In this document: piece by piece, positions 49,267-64,000 of the stretch | Numbering within the stretch: the stretch's first letter is position 1 | Layout: each line of letters opens with the position of its first letter | Origin: Kalaharituber pfeilii | Lineage: Eukaryota; Ascomycota; Pezizomycetes; Pezizales; Pezizaceae | DNA: 64,000 nt | Direction: 5' to 3' | NCBI GenBank assembly: GCA_015179045.1 | Contig: WHUZ01000006.1 | Coordinates: 1,116,001-1,180,000 of the forward strand | Program-made: the position numbers and the translations under genes | Notes under the pieces: generated by a model | The model's database searches: none | Told to the model about the DNA's origin: nothing | The model's input: the letters and a program-made list of their open reading frames with translations, nothing else

Positions 49267-51080
49267 ATGGGTCAACAACAATCAAAGAGGATTGCGAACT
49301 CAAATGGTGCCCCTGCAAATCATTCTGCTGCGTCTTTGAGCGACACAGTGCCTATGGTCAAGACCGATACTCAAGGCTCCAGTCGGTCTTTTCGAGGTAC
49401 TCTAAAGAAAATAACGCCGTCCAAAGATAAAGAAAAGGATAGCCCAACAGGATCCTCCACAGCTCTAGCAGGAGGGAGCACCCCTTCCTCAGATAAATCC
49501 GATACATCACTACCTGTCGCTAGTACTGGTGGTCGTACGAAGCCACGCAGCCCTTCGCTCACATCCCCAGTAACTTCTGCGTCTTCATCACAAAGGTCCC
49601 TACAATCTGACACAAATACGGCTGTGGATTCCCCATCACCGACGGAAGCCGCTAGTCTAACTCCGCCATTGTCCCCTATTCAAGGCTCTTCAGTGGGAAA
49701 AGGTCACCATGCTCTTGAAGACATGAATGTAGATGCTGTGTCCGATGCTCCAGTTTCGGCAACTCAGCCACCACCACCATCCCAGCAGCCCAAAGAGTCT
49801 ATCCTTATCAAACGCCCCAACATGGTCATACCTATCAATAATGTTGCGAGAAGTAATGGCACAAATGGTAACGTTGCTGGAACATCTCCAAGTATGGGAA
49901 TGTCGAATCTGCGGGCTATTGATCTTGATGACATGATCTCGAGGCTATTGGATGCTGCTTACTCTGGAAAGGTCACCAAAGCTGTTTGCCTAAAAAATGC
50001 CGAAATTAACGCAATCTGTCTGGCTGCTAGAGAAGTTTTTTTATCTCAGCCATCGTTAGTAGAGTTGTCACCACCAGTGAAGATTGTAGGTGATGTACAT
50101 GGACAATATACAGATCTCATTCGTATGTTTGAGATGTGCGGATTCCCCCCAACATCGAACTATCTGTTCTTGGGAGACTATGTTGATCGAGGAAAGCAAA
50201 GTCTTGAAACAATTCTGTTGCTTTTGTGCTACAAACTCAAATTCCCAGAAAACTTTTTCTTATTGCGAGGGAATCACGAGTGTGCTAATGTTACCAGAGG
50301 TAAGTTTGAACTTTCAAGAAACATGAGAATGGTGTGCTAATAAGAGATTAAGTCTACGGCTTTTACGACGAATGTAAAAGGCGGTGTAATGTCAAAATTT
50401 GGAAAGGTTTCATCGACACATTTAACACACTACCTATTGCGGCAATTGTTGCAGGAAAGATTTTCTGTGTCCATGGCGGGCTCTCTCCCAATCTACAACA
50501 TATGGATGATATTCGAGCAGTAGCCCGTCCTACTGATGTTCCTGACTATGGTCTATTGAATGATCTGCTCTGGAGTGATCCAGCAGACATGGAGTCTGAA
50601 TGGGAGGACAATGAAAGAGGTGTTAGCTATTGCTTCAATAAGAAGGTTATTCTTGATTTTTTACAGCGTCATGATTTCGATTTGGTATGCAGAGCACATA
50701 TGGTAGTGGAGGATGGCTATGAGTTTTTCAACGATCGAACACTGGTAACAGTATTTTCTGCACCAAATGTGAGTTTTTTCTGTGGAATACTCTAATGCAT
50801 TCATCTGTACTAATAATTAAACATTGACAGTACTGTGGGGAGTTCGATAATTGGGGTGCAGTAATGTCTGTATCAGGGGAGCTACTATGCAGTTTTGAGC
50901 TCCTGAAACCACTGGACTCAAGTGCGCTTAAGAAACAGATGAAGAGCAGCAGGGGAAGGAGAAACAGCACTATGCCTCAGAGTCCGGTAAGTATCCGTGC
51001 AATAAATTCCTGAGCATTAGGACTTTACTGACAACATCTCCTATTAACAGCCTGCAAGTCAAATTGCTCAGAGTGTTTAG
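49267..51080 (+). CDS. PPZ1: PPZ-type serine/threonine protein phosphatase
   Basis: Four exons: 49267-50299, 50353-50768, 50831-50986 and 51051-51080, all phases agreeing; 544 aa. The start MGQQQSK is an N-myristoylation signal. About 210 residues of Ser/Thr/Pro-rich sequence follow, the regulatory arm typical of Ppz. The catalytic domain is PP1-like, with [10 protein letters not shown], then the metal-site motifs GDVHGQ, GDYVDRG and RGNHE. These are followed by [34 protein letters not shown] and FSAPNYCGEFDN. Ppz phosphatases act at the inner plasma membrane and cytosol on K+/Na+ homeostasis, salt tolerance and cell integrity, and are inhibited by Hal3/Vhs3. The last exon is only 30 nt (PASQIAQSV). 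The gene lies in tandem with PRP17, 772 bp apart. Confidence 0.95.
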
Positions 51081-51852
51081 GCGAAAGCGTGAACAGAGGC
51101 GGGTCCCAAACGTAGCGTTGCAGTATTTGATTCGGGTCATGAATGAGACGAAGGCATACTCATTTCCACTTGCATTATGGGCGTTTTCAGAGGACCAAAA
51201 CTATCAAACGTCATTGAGTTATTCCGAGGTCTTTCTTACCAATATGAAATTAGTAAACGTGCGTAGGAAAAAGGTGTAGGCTTGGAGGTATTCATGGGTT
51301 TTTCTATTGACAGGGCTATCGAATTGATATGGAATTTGCTATATTTTTTTTTCTTATCCTCATTCTTACATATTTTCTTGGGTTTGAGTTGGGACATGAT
51401 TATTTGTTGGAACTATTTCCTTTCTTTGTTTATTCTTCTGGTATTCTCATCAGCCGATTGGGCGTCTATTTATCAATTTCACAAGTGTTTCTTGGAGGTT
51501 TTACTACTTTCCTTCTTTCAGATTTGCTTGCACAGGGAATGGGCTGTATTTTTCTTTTCTTTTCTGTGTCATACATCTTCTCCTCAGGCGAATTGGAATA
51601 TTTGATAATGCTTGGACATATATTATGATTTGATGACTTCGCACAACTTGATATGAACGCACCGAAGATTCTCTGTCTTCACGTGATGCGGCTGATGCCA
51701 AGTCCTGCCTAATCAGGCGTAATTCGCCAGCATCAGGCACAGTAACAGCTTCCACTACGAAGCCCGAATATTACCTTGCGCGACAGGTCTAGATCGCCGC
51801 CAATTTCTGGCATCATTTCGTCTTAACACAGCATCATACAACAGAATTCACA
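51081..51852. other. PPZ 3' / PRP17 5' spacer
   Basis: T-rich DNA after the PPZ stop (3' UTR) followed by the PRP17 promoter. An open frame at 51329-51628 is Phe/Leu-rich, caused by T-richness rather than coding. Confidence 0.6.
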
Positions 51853-53859
51853 ATGGCTACGCTAGTCAACTACGAATCGAGCGACGATGAGGCTGGGCCT
51901 TCTACGTCGACCACCATTCCGAAGCCAGCAGTGGCACCTGCCACCAGGATAGTAGCTGCCCCGGACGTTTCTCTCGATGTAAGTTAATTGATTCTCTTTC
52001 TTCGACCGTCCTCTTCTTCCGTTTGGATTGCCCAGCTCATGGAACATGTTGCCAGAGGATGAAAGCAGCAGAGCAGATTCGGAAGCAGACGGGCCAAATG
52101 CACTGAGTGAATCAAAAGAATGACAGAGAGAAAGCCATAGTGACTGACTTTGACTCGCCGTACCCATACAGGACCCAATGCAGCTCTCCATGTCCCTCGT
52201 AAAGCCGACTGACAAGCGCATTTCGTACAACATGCCGTACGAAGACCTCGCGCGTCCGTTCCAGGGCCCCGCGAACCCATTCAAGCCGCACGGGGACGTC
52301 AACGAAACGAACACACTGAAGCGGAAGAACGTGCTGACGGGGTATGCAGAGGAAGCGGCAATCTCGGCTGCGACATTCAATGCACAACAACGCACATTTA
52401 CGAGTTTAGGTTACGCGAGAGATCCGTCAGCGAACCCGGCGAATCCGTCGGGGCTGATTGGAAATATGGATTCAGCCAGGTTGCATGGGGGAAGGGATGT
52501 CATCGAGTATAGGCCATCAAAGGCGGAGACGGGGGCGATCAGGGCGAAGAGATTCAAGAAGGGCGATCCTGGGGTGCTGGAGGGTGAGAATGCTTATAAG
52601 GGGCCATGGGCAGGGTACAAGGACGATGAACAAGCACTCATTGAGGAGGCTGCACATGCGGAATCTGGGCTAGCGAGCGATGAGGAGTACGAAGAGGAAG
52701 TGACCGCGCCGGTGTCGAATCCGATTATCGACAAGGCCGGTGCGGAGTACCTCGATGTCAACACCTCTGGCGTCGAGCAGACGGAATTCCACGGAAGCCA
52801 GATGTACGATTACCAAGGTAGGACGTACATGCATGTGCCGCAGGACTTGGACGTGGACTTGGGCAAAGAGGTGGGCAATATCACGAACTACATACCTAGG
52901 AAGCTGGTGCATACTTGGAGTGGGCACACAAAGCCGATCACGGCGTTGCGCTTCTTTCCAACGCATGGCCATTTATTATTGAGTTCAGGTGCAGACTCGA
53001 AAATAAAGGTAAACGGTTGCTTCTACTCTGATCTTACGGAAGTCGTTTACTGACATGATTATCGTAGATATGGGACGTCTACCATCAACGTGAACTTCTC
53101 CGCACTTATAATGGACACTCCAAATCTGTCACCGACATCACCTTCACCAACGACGGCAAACAGTTCCTGTCTGCCTCCTATGACCGACAAATGAAGCTCT
53201 GGGACACCGAAACCGGCCAATGCATATCCCGTTACTCGACGGGTAAAATCCCACACGTCATCCGCTTCAACCCTGCCATCCAGCACGAGTTCCTTGCGGG
53301 CATGTCGGATAAGAAGATTGTGCAGTTCGACGTACGGACCAAGGAGGTTGTCCAGGAGTACGATTACCATCTCGGCCCGGTGAACACCATCACGTTTGTG
53401 GACGAGTCGAGAAGGTTCATAACGACGTCAGACGACAAGTCACTGCGTGCATGGGAGTACGGGCTTCCAGTTCCCATCAAGTTCATCGCAGAGCCGTACA
53501 TGTACCCGCTTGTCCGCGCAGCGCCGCACCCGTCGGGTAAATACGTCGCGTACCAGTCTGGTGACAATCAGATCGTGGTCTACGCCAGCACGGACAAGTT
53601 CCGGCAGAACAGGAAAAAGAGCTTTAGAGGCCACAATAACGCAGGGTACGCAATCGATATCGATATTTCGCCCGACGGGCAGTTTGTGGTATCTGGAGAT
53701 AGCGGCGGGTATGTTTGCTTCTGGAGCTGGAGGGGTTGCAAGATGTATCACAAGATGCAGGCGAGTGACGGGCCCGTGACGTGCGTGGCGTGGCATCCAC
53801 AGGAGAGTAGCAAGGTTGTGACGGGGGCGCTGGATGGACTGATCAAATTTTGGGATTAG
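51853..53859 (+). CDS. PRP17: Pre-mRNA-processing factor 17 (Prp17/Cdc40), WD-repeat
   Basis: Three exons: 51853-51978, 52172-53008 and 53068-53859, all phase 0; 584 aa. The N-terminal part has the Prp17 signature (MATLVNYESSDDE, then KRISYNMPYEDLARPFQGP, NPFKPHGDVNETNTLKRKN, LTGYAEEAAISAATFNAQQR, YDYQGRTYMHVPQDL). The C-terminal half is a seven-blade WD propeller starting at LVHTWSGHTKPITALRF and ending VTGALDGLIKFWD. Prp17 joins the spliceosome around the second catalytic step and links splicing to the cell cycle in yeast (CDC40). Exon 2 and exon 3 are GC-richer than neighbouring genes. Location: nucleus. Confidence 0.96.
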
Positions 53860-55827
53860 TGGAAGCAATTCTGGGAAACGGAGATGAAGGGAGTTGAGGG
53901 TAACGACCTGTTTTCACAATATCACATTGTACTCTGCATTTAAGAATTAATAGATAATTTCTGTTTCCACTCTTTTTTTACTTCCTTTTCAAGCTTTCTT
54001 GGATTTGCTTGATTTGCTTGTGAACAATAATATAAAACCGGTAATACAGACCCCATTTCAACAGGTGATCATCACCGATCTTCAACTACATCCATTTGAC
54101 CGTCGAAAGAATTACAAACGTTATATAAAACTGTTGTTAGAATGCGGAAATCAGCAAGTTGAGAACACGGATAGTAGGGAACTTTCGTCAGAAATGCGTT
54201 TGCCCGATCCCGCCGCCGCCGCAGCTCCCGCCCCTCATTTTCCTCTTGCTTTTCTCCCCTACTTTCAAACCTTCTCTACCCCGCACGCACACATGCGATA
54301 AACCCAAATTATTACCGGAATCATCAAGCCGTTCTATCAATGACCAAGGGAAAAAAAAAAAGAAAAAAAAAGGGAGTTTTCTATCCCCCCTCACCAAGTT
54401 TTTTTTTTACATACAACAAAACCAATTGCCAAAAGTTTGATTAAAAGGTTTTTCTATTTTTCTTTTTTTTTAAAAAAAAAAAATAAGGTACAACAATTGA
54501 CCGAATTCTTGTGTTTTCAAACTTGTAGTAAAGGGGATTTGGTAGGAAAAAAAGGGAAATGATCTAAGGGGGGGATGTTAGATTGAGGGTGGAGAGGGTG
54601 GGAAGGAGGGGAGGAGGAGGGAGAGGGAGGGAGGAGAGAGGAAAGGTGAGGGGGAGGGGGGTGGGGATTAATTAAGTTAGTTGAGATGGAGATTCCCATT
54701 ACTGTAGACCCCACAAGTAATTAACTTGTAAAGTACGTGCTGCATTCAATTGCCCAATTGAGTAACATGTAATGAATACAACAATACCCTTTTTGTCATC
54801 GCTTCTAGACAAGTACCTTTTCAGTGAGATAAGTTTCACTGAGAATAGAAAACCATTGTCCATCGGGAAATGTTCCCTGGGAGCCCCAATCCAAATATCG
54901 GCCGCTCAAGGTTTTTGGTACTTGATAGTATCCCATTCCTCTGCCGCTTCCTATTCCTATCTTATCAACACACAGCACACAGTACAGATCAAAGCACACA
55001 GAAGATATGCCAAAAAGGAGAGGGGAAAAAAAAAAGAAAAGAAAAGAGAAAACCAAAATGAAACAAAAGGAGAAAATTGTCCGATGAATGATGCGCTTAC
55101 GTGATACTTCCCGTCCTATCACCTTCTGTCTCTTCCTGACAATCTCTTCATCCCATAACTATCCCCAGCTGAATTCCCAAACCCAAAAAGCAAAATATGT
55201 AAAACATAAATGGTAAGCCAAAACACAAGACACCCTACACATCTCTTCATGAAACTCCAAGCCCCGCTAAAGCCCCTAAAACACAAAAATCTTTTTTTTT
55301 TTTTTTCAAGAAACCTTCCTCCGCCCAAGCCTTTCTACTCCATCCGGTTCCAATATAATAAAAACGTCGATAATGTTACAAAAGAAAACCAAGTCGGCCG
55401 GCCTATTGTGGCGTACTGTGTGACTGCGTCTGTTGGTAATAGAGGTCCAGGAAAGAAGTGGTAACATGGCAAAGAAAATGAGGAATAGGCGGTAGTATGT
55501 AGTTAAACTTTACTTTAAAATGGAATTTTCCTTCATATAAAAACCAAGGCGCGAAATTAAACAAGCAAAAAGGGATCCAACACAAATTTAAAAAAAAGAA
55601 AAAAAAAAGCAAACCCCATAGAAACGCCTCCATGTAAGTACGGTAAACTCAAGTAAACATGTCGCTGGTAAGAAGCAAGCCAGTGTAAATAAGTTGCATC
55701 CAAAGAAAAGGTCCCAATCCCTAGAGGGAAGGCTGAGATGGTATTGGGAGTGTATATGTAATCACGGCGAGTTACTGCAAGTAATAGTGATTAAGAGAGA
55801 TGTGGTAGGGGAGATGAAAGCCTCAAG
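53860..55827. other. Convergent spacer PRP17 / PNG1, homopolymer-rich
   Basis: No gene recognised. It contains many A- and T-runs (54351-54371, 54402-54409, 54464-54482, 55284-55297), a purine tract and the 3' flanks of both convergent genes. Confidence 0.5.
54585..54666. repeat. G-rich polypurine tract
   Basis: About 80 nt of almost pure G/A on the plus strand with many GGG and GGGG runs. Such tracts can form G-quadruplex or triplex DNA; no function is shown here. Confidence 0.7.
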
Positions 55828-57728
<1,901 letters not shown>

Positions 57729-58211
57729 AATGTATGTAGTTGCGCGACCCACGGGAGGTTTAAGTTGTCCGGGAAAGGTAGGAAACGAAGGCCCGTCGCC
57801 GGTTATTAAACGATGCCACGCAGATTATGATTGCTCGTTTTCCTGTACGCTTTCGTCACGGTATGTTAGGGCTCCCAAGAAAGGCGGGCAAGCGACAATC
57901 GAAAATTGGTAAAAACGTGGTGTCGTTAAGCCAGGATTGATCGATTGAGGGAGGAGGAGCAGGAAGGTTAACTGCACAAGTCAACGCCCTGCCGGGTTAA
58001 GATTAATAGTCGAATCAACCACGCAAGGGTCGGAGGCAAATGATGATGAAGCCGACCGATACGCCAACGCCAGCGACAACGACGTGCGGCGACGAAGTGC
58101 TTGGGTGGGTTAGGCCTGAATGGGCGAAAGGCTTGCGTGTGTGTACGTGGGGGGCGGGAGGTAATATTCTTGAGAGGAGTGTATAATTAAGGAAATTGAT
58201 GAGGGGACGCC

Positions 58212-58231
58212 GGGGGGGGGGGGGGGGGGGG
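58212..58231. repeat. G20 homopolymer upstream of PNG1
   Basis: 20 consecutive G on the plus strand, which is a C-run on the PNG1 sense strand, about 480 bp before its start codon. Confidence 0.8.
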
Positions 58232-58319
58232 ACGAACCGAGTTTGATGAGCGAACAGTTGCTCAAAATTTTTTCTCTCGCTGGGGAGAGACTTGGTTGGC
58301 TGGCGAGAAGCGGCTGCTT

Positions 58320-58338
58320 GGGGGGGGGGGGGGGGGGG
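58320..58338. repeat. G19 homopolymer upstream of PNG1
   Basis: 19 consecutive G on the plus strand, about 590 bp before the PNG1 start, continuing into GGAGGAGGG. Same orientation relative to the gene as the G20 run and as the C29 run before PPZ. Confidence 0.8.
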
Positions 58339-58533
58339 AGGAGGGAGGAGGGGAAGAGAGTTGGAGGTGCAAGTGGGTGGTGGAGGAGACTGACGACGAC
58401 TTTCCGTGAGGGCAGAGTAATCTGCTAAGTTGCGTTAGGCTGCGGCTAGAGCAACGCAGGAGGCAAAGGCGACGACTGCGACTACGACGACGTCTGCTAT
58501 CGCACTGCGACTGTGACTTGCGACTCCGGCCGC

Positions 58534-58580
58534 GCCCAGCCCAATCCAGCCCAGCCCAGCCCAGCCCAGCCCAGCCCAGC
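58534..58580. repeat. CAGCC pentanucleotide repeat
   Basis: About nine copies of the 5-mer CAGCC (two imperfect near the left end) within the GC-rich island upstream of PNG1. Confidence 0.85.
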
Positions 58581-58623
58581 GCCCAGCAGCGCGTGTGGAG
58601 GACGCCCAGTGAGCGTCGCCTGG

Positions 58624-58659
58624 CTGCGTTCTGCGCTGCGTTCTGCGCTGCGTCCTGGG
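58624..58659. repeat. 12-bp tandem repeat
   Basis: Three copies of CTGCGTTCTGCG, the third with two changes. In the GC-rich island; not in a supported gene. Confidence 0.75.
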
Positions 58660-59093
58660 CCGCGGGGGCAGCCGTGGGCGAGGCCTGCAGCAGCGCAGGC
58701 TCGCCGGGCAGGCCCTGGAGGTGCCCTGGAGGTGCCGACACTGGCGCTGCGGGCTGCTGCTGGTGATGGCTTTTCGCAGTCGCTGATCCGGTACCCCAGT
58801 GCTAAGCTACGGCGCCGCAATGCTTGTATGATACGGGCCCGCTGCCTAGCATACCCTAGATCTCAGGCACAGGGCACAAGAGAGGCGGAGGCGGCGAGCG
58901 CGGCCGCGTGCCTTTGAAAGATACGAAGGGGCAGAAGGGGCAGCACGTAGACGGAGGGCGAGACGACGAGAATGCCCGGCCCACTCGCAGCCCTGAACCG
59001 CCTGCTCCCACTCACCCACGGCCACGACCACCTCCACCTCCAGAGCAGCTCCAGAGCCCCCCATCCCCCCTCTGCCCTCTGCAATTGCCTGCT

Positions 59094-59147
59094 GCTGCCA
59101 CCGCTGCCACCGCTGCCACCGCTGCCACTGCTGCCACTGCTGCCACC
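59094..59147. repeat. 9-bp tandem repeat (CTGCCACYG)
   Basis: Six copies of a 9-mer alternating CTGCCACCG and CTGCCACTG. In the GC-rich island upstream of PNG1; frames across it are compositional. Confidence 0.75.
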
Positions 59148-62100
59148 TGTGCGCCCGCAAGCGTGTGCCAGCCCTGGCCCAGAGCTGCTGCCGGAGAGGA
59201 CCGCTACGCCTCTGCTCTACCCTCGCATTCTGGCCGGCCCTCTCCTCGGCTCTGCTAGAACAAAGTATGATACTCACCTCCTCGACTGCCGTCCCTCTCC
59301 GAATGCTAATCCACATCCCCAAACTCTATTCCTGATTAACAAACATCTGCTCCTCTCTCCCCCAATGCGGGTACAAAAAACTGGCGAAAAGAAAAAAAAA
59401 AAAAAAAAAAAAAAAAAAGTGATCCAAAGGCTTACGCAGCCCTCTACAACGCGACCTGCCTATACCCTCCACATCCCACCCCTCCCCACCCCTGGCCAGC
59501 TGCAAACACGAAATTGCGTTGCGGTTAACGTACAATGATTGATCTCTTTAAATAAACCCGACCAAAAAAAAACCCACCCAACGACAAAGTTGATGCTACC
59601 GTGCCTAATACGAACTGCAGATTTTATATCCAGTAATCAAGGGGCATTACACCTCGTCGTAAATCGTGATCATGATGGTGATTGAGAGAGTCGTTATAGT
59701 TAGTTGATGTGTTTGCTCTCATTGTGACCCAATACGAAAAGACCAGAGTATCGTTGAGCAAAAAAAAAAAAAAATACCCCAGCAAAATACAAAGAAAACA
59801 AGCGGTCAGGACAAGGCAAAGGAGGCTTTGCTAAACCGTTGAGAAACTGTTGAACTACAAAACATACATCATTTTGCGAGGACCTCAAAGATCAATTGAC
59901 TGAATGGAATTTTTGACTATCGCCATACCCTGGCGTCGGCGCAGCAGCACAACAAAATCGCTTAGGTAGCACCGCCTACCACATGGGCCTGGACGTTAAG
60001 GCGAAGCAACATCATAAAACAAGCTCTCCAAGTACCCAGCACCTTCCACTACACATACAATTCGTCCTGGGATACTGTTCTCGTTCTCTCCGCAAGCATG
60101 CAACTTGGCATATCAACTCGTGCCTTCGATTCGATTTCGCTTTCTCCAGCTGCAGCTCCAGCATTTTTGCCTTTTGCCGGACAAGTTCTGTGCTTAATGT
60201 CAACGCCGAGACGGAAAAGTCCACTGCAGCTTGCAGTTACAGGCTGGTTGCGAATCTCAGAGGCCAGGGGTTGATGGAGGTATACGCAATCCCCCATCAT
60301 TACGCGTGGCACATAAGATTTAGCCCGTCTCAATTTGGGAAGGCATCGTTAAGCTTAGTCATTTGATGGTTATGGTTGGACGTATGCCCCTAGCGGTTTC
60401 ACATCAGCCATGAAGGAGCAAGGGTTAGCCTTCTCTTTGTATGATAGTGAGTTTTTCTTCGGCCTTGTTGCTAAGTTTACCATAATGCTTCTGAGCAGAG
60501 GCACATAACACAAAGCCCATAATCCGTCTATTGCGCACGGAAGCGACGAATTAGAAAATAAACATTTCATACCAACCCGCAACCGAATTTACCAAAATTC
60601 AAGTGGATCTTGATCTAGGCTTGACAGATTTGCAGTTTCTAGGACCAAGATCCATATGAGCTATTACTTCGTTGGGCAGGTGTTGAATCAATATCTCTTG
60701 ACACTGACAAGTGGTTTACCTGATATTCAGAGCCTCTGCCTTCAAGAATTATAATTGCAATAAACAAATATCCTCATACTATCCTGACTCAATTATTATA
60801 CTCTAATACATATATGGAACATATGCATATGCATATGAAGTACCTGCGTAATCGGAACCTGAACTGACCAACATTATTTTCAGGAGTTCTCTATTAAGTT
60901 TAATAGATTGGTCTTGTGCCTTAACATGCATCTCAGGTAAGCAGCATTGTTTCTCTGGGGTTTGATAGGCCATGATGGCTGTAAGTGCCCCACTCATATC
61001 GATAGAATGTAGTGTAGAGGACGTGCACGCAATTCCAAGCTGTGGAGAATAACTGTGGTTACGTACATATCTGTCATACAGCTAACTAGCGAGTACAAGT
61101 ACCCATGCATTCCCTCCTTCTTGTTCCGATTCATTTCAGGCAGGTGCCTGTGGATATATGAATACGACTATGGTACTTACTCAATTCAAATGAACCACCT
61201 ACTGGGATACAATGACGATTACTTGTTGGCCATAAGTTATGTATGAGATAGACTTCAGATTTTGGAATTACACACTGCACGTTAGCAATACGAAAACGAG
61301 AACGACATGACTTACGAAAGCGCATACGACAACAGCTTATTGGGATACGACCAGACGAGAGATGGAAAATAACGGGATGACAATTGGCTTAACAGTTAGG
61401 CCTTTCATACCACCTGCTACAATCAAGCGGTGAACTAGGCATCACCGATGGGGTCTCTCATCCTGGGAGCTCCATCAAATAACTCAGGTTCGTGGCGAAC
61501 CAGCGCGGAATAACACAGTAGACTTCGGGATTTTTACGTTAACCCTCTAGAATCGGCCGTTGGAAAGAGGTATCTACCTAACACTCGGCTTGCGACGTTT
61601 GTAGGAGTTCCCTGCGCCTTATTCTTCCAGGGCAACGCCACACTCTGGTGATCAACTTCTGTATGAGGACATGCGCAGGGTGTTTGGCGTGGATACGAGA
61701 CTGTTTTCAATTACCTTGAAATGTACTCACCTAACCTAATGCCTGCTGGTTGTTTTGCCATTCAGGAAAATGGAAGAAATGTTAATCGCATATGCTGATT
61801 CTCCATGTGTACCAATCGAATGCAATTGGAGGACCAACTAGCGGAAAAGTCTATGCATTCACTGGTATAGAGCATTAAGACATCAGTGAAAATATTTCGA
61901 TATGAGCAGTTGAGTAGCAGGAGATCTGCAGTAGGATTAGAAGAGGGAATCGCGCGACAGGCTTACGTATACTTGAATCTTGGGTTTTTGCGCCGTAGCT
62001 CTAGTGGACACGTGGGATGGGGTACGGAAAGGTTTGCGTAACTGTTGAAAAAATCTTTTGCAGTATCGGTTGTCGGGGGCACCATTTGCTTGGACTTTTT

Positions 62101-64000
62101 CATGCAATTTGTGTTATGCTGGAGTGGTACGTCCGTTTGTAATTGGACTTTCGATCTCCGAGCGTTGCTGAATTTGCAAAGACCTGATATTGTGTGCAAA
62201 TCATTCCTCTCTGAGGCTATGGCCCCACTACATATCATTTGATCGATACAGACCCCTGAACCCTTCGTACTATGATAGACGCGCACATCACCTGCTTTAT
62301 TTGATCTCAAGAGCTCTGGGCACCAAATTGTCGCCTGTTCCTTGGATATCTCCGCCTCCCAGAGAAAGTTGCATTCCCGCATATGCGGATCTGTCGATCA
62401 ATCGACCAAAAGGAGAGAGAACTACCGAATTTGGTAACTTCGAAAGAGTCTTGGCAGTACGTACCTCGATGGCGATTACAGAACAGGGAACGCCAAAGCA
62501 GACGACAATCAACGACAATAAGACATGCATCTTATCTAATTACCACATAAACACTTAAATTTTAACTTAAGTCAATATGGAAACAGAAGGAAAAAAAGGG
62601 CCCGTAACACTAAGCTTTATGCCGTTACGATTGCTTTTTGCCACCTCTTGAGGTATATGCGATCTTTGCCTGGGTATACGTACTCTACTTGTACCTACGC
62701 AGCTCTAGTAAGGAATACGTTTATAACTGACGACCATGAAAGGGAGCCCCCTGGCTCCCCAGATAACCAAAGGTAAGTGTTATTTGCCTCAAACCGAGAG
62801 CCTCCGGCGTGCCGTTTATGGGGCATAGGGTTAGAAGCCTTTTAGGTTTACTCCGCTCGAGGTTCGACCTACGGCCGGAGGATTCATTGTAATATGCATT
62901 TATTACTGGGACCAGATTGATACGATGAATTCTTTTTGTGAGCATATTGGTTAAAAGGTGAATATTGATACGATAAGTTTCAGGCATACAAAACTACTTT
63001 GTTGTATTCGTTATTGTTGTTTACACGAGACTTTATACACAATGCACACCAAGATTGAGTACTTGTACTTTATATATATAAATGTTTAAATAATAATATA
63101 AATCTGCATACACCCAAGGTGACATAAGAAATATCATGATTACGCAAGAGTTGATATACTTTGTCTTTTGAGAGCGGATTTTGACGAAAAAGAAGTGGTG
63201 AGCTTTATTATTACTCTAGACCTTTTGACCGACCCCAAACCTCCAACTTCCAATCTCCTCCATCCTAAAACTCACGGTCGTACCCACTATCACCGTCCAT
63301 AGCTATCTAACTGGTCGACCCCACAATCACCTTAATGCCTCCAGTCTTATCAACATTTACCTGTTTGGCTATCTTTTCAAATACTAATTCCTTTACCTCA
63401 CCTTGCAACGTACGTCTCTTTTTCAACACATCCTAGCCTCTAACCTCCATCAATCGCAACGAATAGTTGCAATTAATATTTCCCTCTACCCTCCTTCCTT
63501 CTCAAAAAAAAAATCTCATCCTAAGCTCTCCTTTAGCTCAAATCCCGCTGGATCTCTCAGAGCATACGTAATTGGCATGCGTACATGTACATCCCACTAG
63601 TGCAAGCGCCAAATAAGGATATGATATGATATATATCATGTATATGTATCATATGGATCCCATATTATAGGGATCTGTAAGACAGAAAACGTCATCAAGG
63701 GCACAAAAACGTAAACCATGGTTCTCGACCTTAGTCTGATGTCGCCTCAGTTTCGAATCCAAGAATGAGAGTAGAGTTTATGTCGTGGTAGGCGGTAATC
63801 TGTATCTCTCCCTAAGACCTCTTTTCTAATTCGACCATGAACATAAAGTTCAGATTACCAATGCCAATGCCACCCAGTACCTTCGATTCCGTGGATATCT
63901 CACCGGCCCGAGATGCGTAGTACATGTGCGTGTTAAATCTGATGTATACGTACTCCAGCACGACCACCTACCCCAGCTCCACTCAGATTACGCACACCGT

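Larger units (their letters stand above)
57729..64000. other. 6.3 kb right flank: GC-rich island, then gene-free spacer
   Basis: 57.73-58.2 kb is the likely PNG1 promoter. 58.2-59.3 kb is strongly GC-rich with homopolymer G tracts and three tandem repeats (listed separately); open frames there are compositional. 59.4-64 kb is AT-richer, with A-runs at 59391-59418 and 59760-59774 and no recognisable gene. An open frame at 60012-60224 (minus) encodes a helical, charged stretch (LVRQKAKMLELQLEKAKSN) but lacks start context and neighbours. Another at 61963-62382 (minus, 139 codons) matches nothing I know. A 14-bp AT palindrome lies at 63626-63639. Confidence 0.5.

Noticed and set aside
60012..60224. 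Minus-strand open frame with a charged helix
   Set aside because: Heptad-like spacing is suggestive, but there is no start, splice partner or known family; too weak to call a gene.
61963..62382. 139-codon minus-strand frame
   Set aside because: No domain, no good start context and ordinary composition; length is compatible with chance in 6 kb of spacer.

Overview
ORGANISM. This looks like nuclear DNA of a filamentous ascomycete (Pezizomycotina). The evidence is short GT-AG introns (about 47-80 nt, a few of 200-430 nt), branch sites such as GCTAAC or TACTAA, and a fungal gene set: an eisosome BAR protein, a SUR7/PalI membrane protein, a PPZ phosphatase, a fungal-type KNL1/Spc7 and a LigD-type phosphoesterase. 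Only ten recognisable cellular genes sit in 64 kb, separated by long unique, homopolymer-rich spacers. That density suggests a large genome; Pezizomycetes is my guess only. LAYOUT. 1-3.3 kb is gene-free with short poly(A)-tailed retroelement ends. 3.3-6.2 kb holds a LigD 3'-phosphoesterase-like gene convergent with a SUR7/PalI-family gene. 6.2-14.6 kb has no recognisable gene. 14.6-18.8 kb carries an E(z)/EZH2-type H3K27 methyltransferase gene whose CXC region has two apparent 1-nt deletions. 19.8-22.5 kb is a patch of retroelement debris: a broken LINE RNase H, a ~285 bp SINE-like insertion and another truncated tail. 23.5-42.1 kb is the gene-dense core: WDR6/Rtt10, PIL1/LSP1, SPC7/KNL1, RPS11 (uS17) and NAA38. 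42.1-49.3 kb is again gene-free, with a GC-rich, repeat-bearing island. 49.3-57.7 kb holds PPZ, PRP17/CDC40 and PNG1. 57.7-64 kb is a GC-rich island followed by AT-richer spacer without recognisable genes. FUNCTION. The genes are housekeeping or core cell-biology genes from unrelated pathways (chromatin, kinetochore, tRNA modification, eisosome, splicing, N-terminal acetylation, translation, ion homeostasis, glycoprotein turnover). There is no cluster of co-functioning genes. The only close head-to-head pair is SPC7 and RPS11. NOTABLE. (1) Four dispersed poly(A)-tailed retroelement ends share a terminal hairpin whose stem bases covary; three of the four have target-site-duplication-like flanks. 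(2) Three apparent single-base shifts in short homopolymers hit only EZH2 (twice) and PNG1 (once). (3) GC-rich islands or long C-tracts lie upstream of the SUR7-like, PIL1, PPZ and PNG1 start codons. (4) PNG1 keeps the catalytic Cys that is lost in Neurospora. Splice sites were placed by eye from GT-AG sites and frame continuity.
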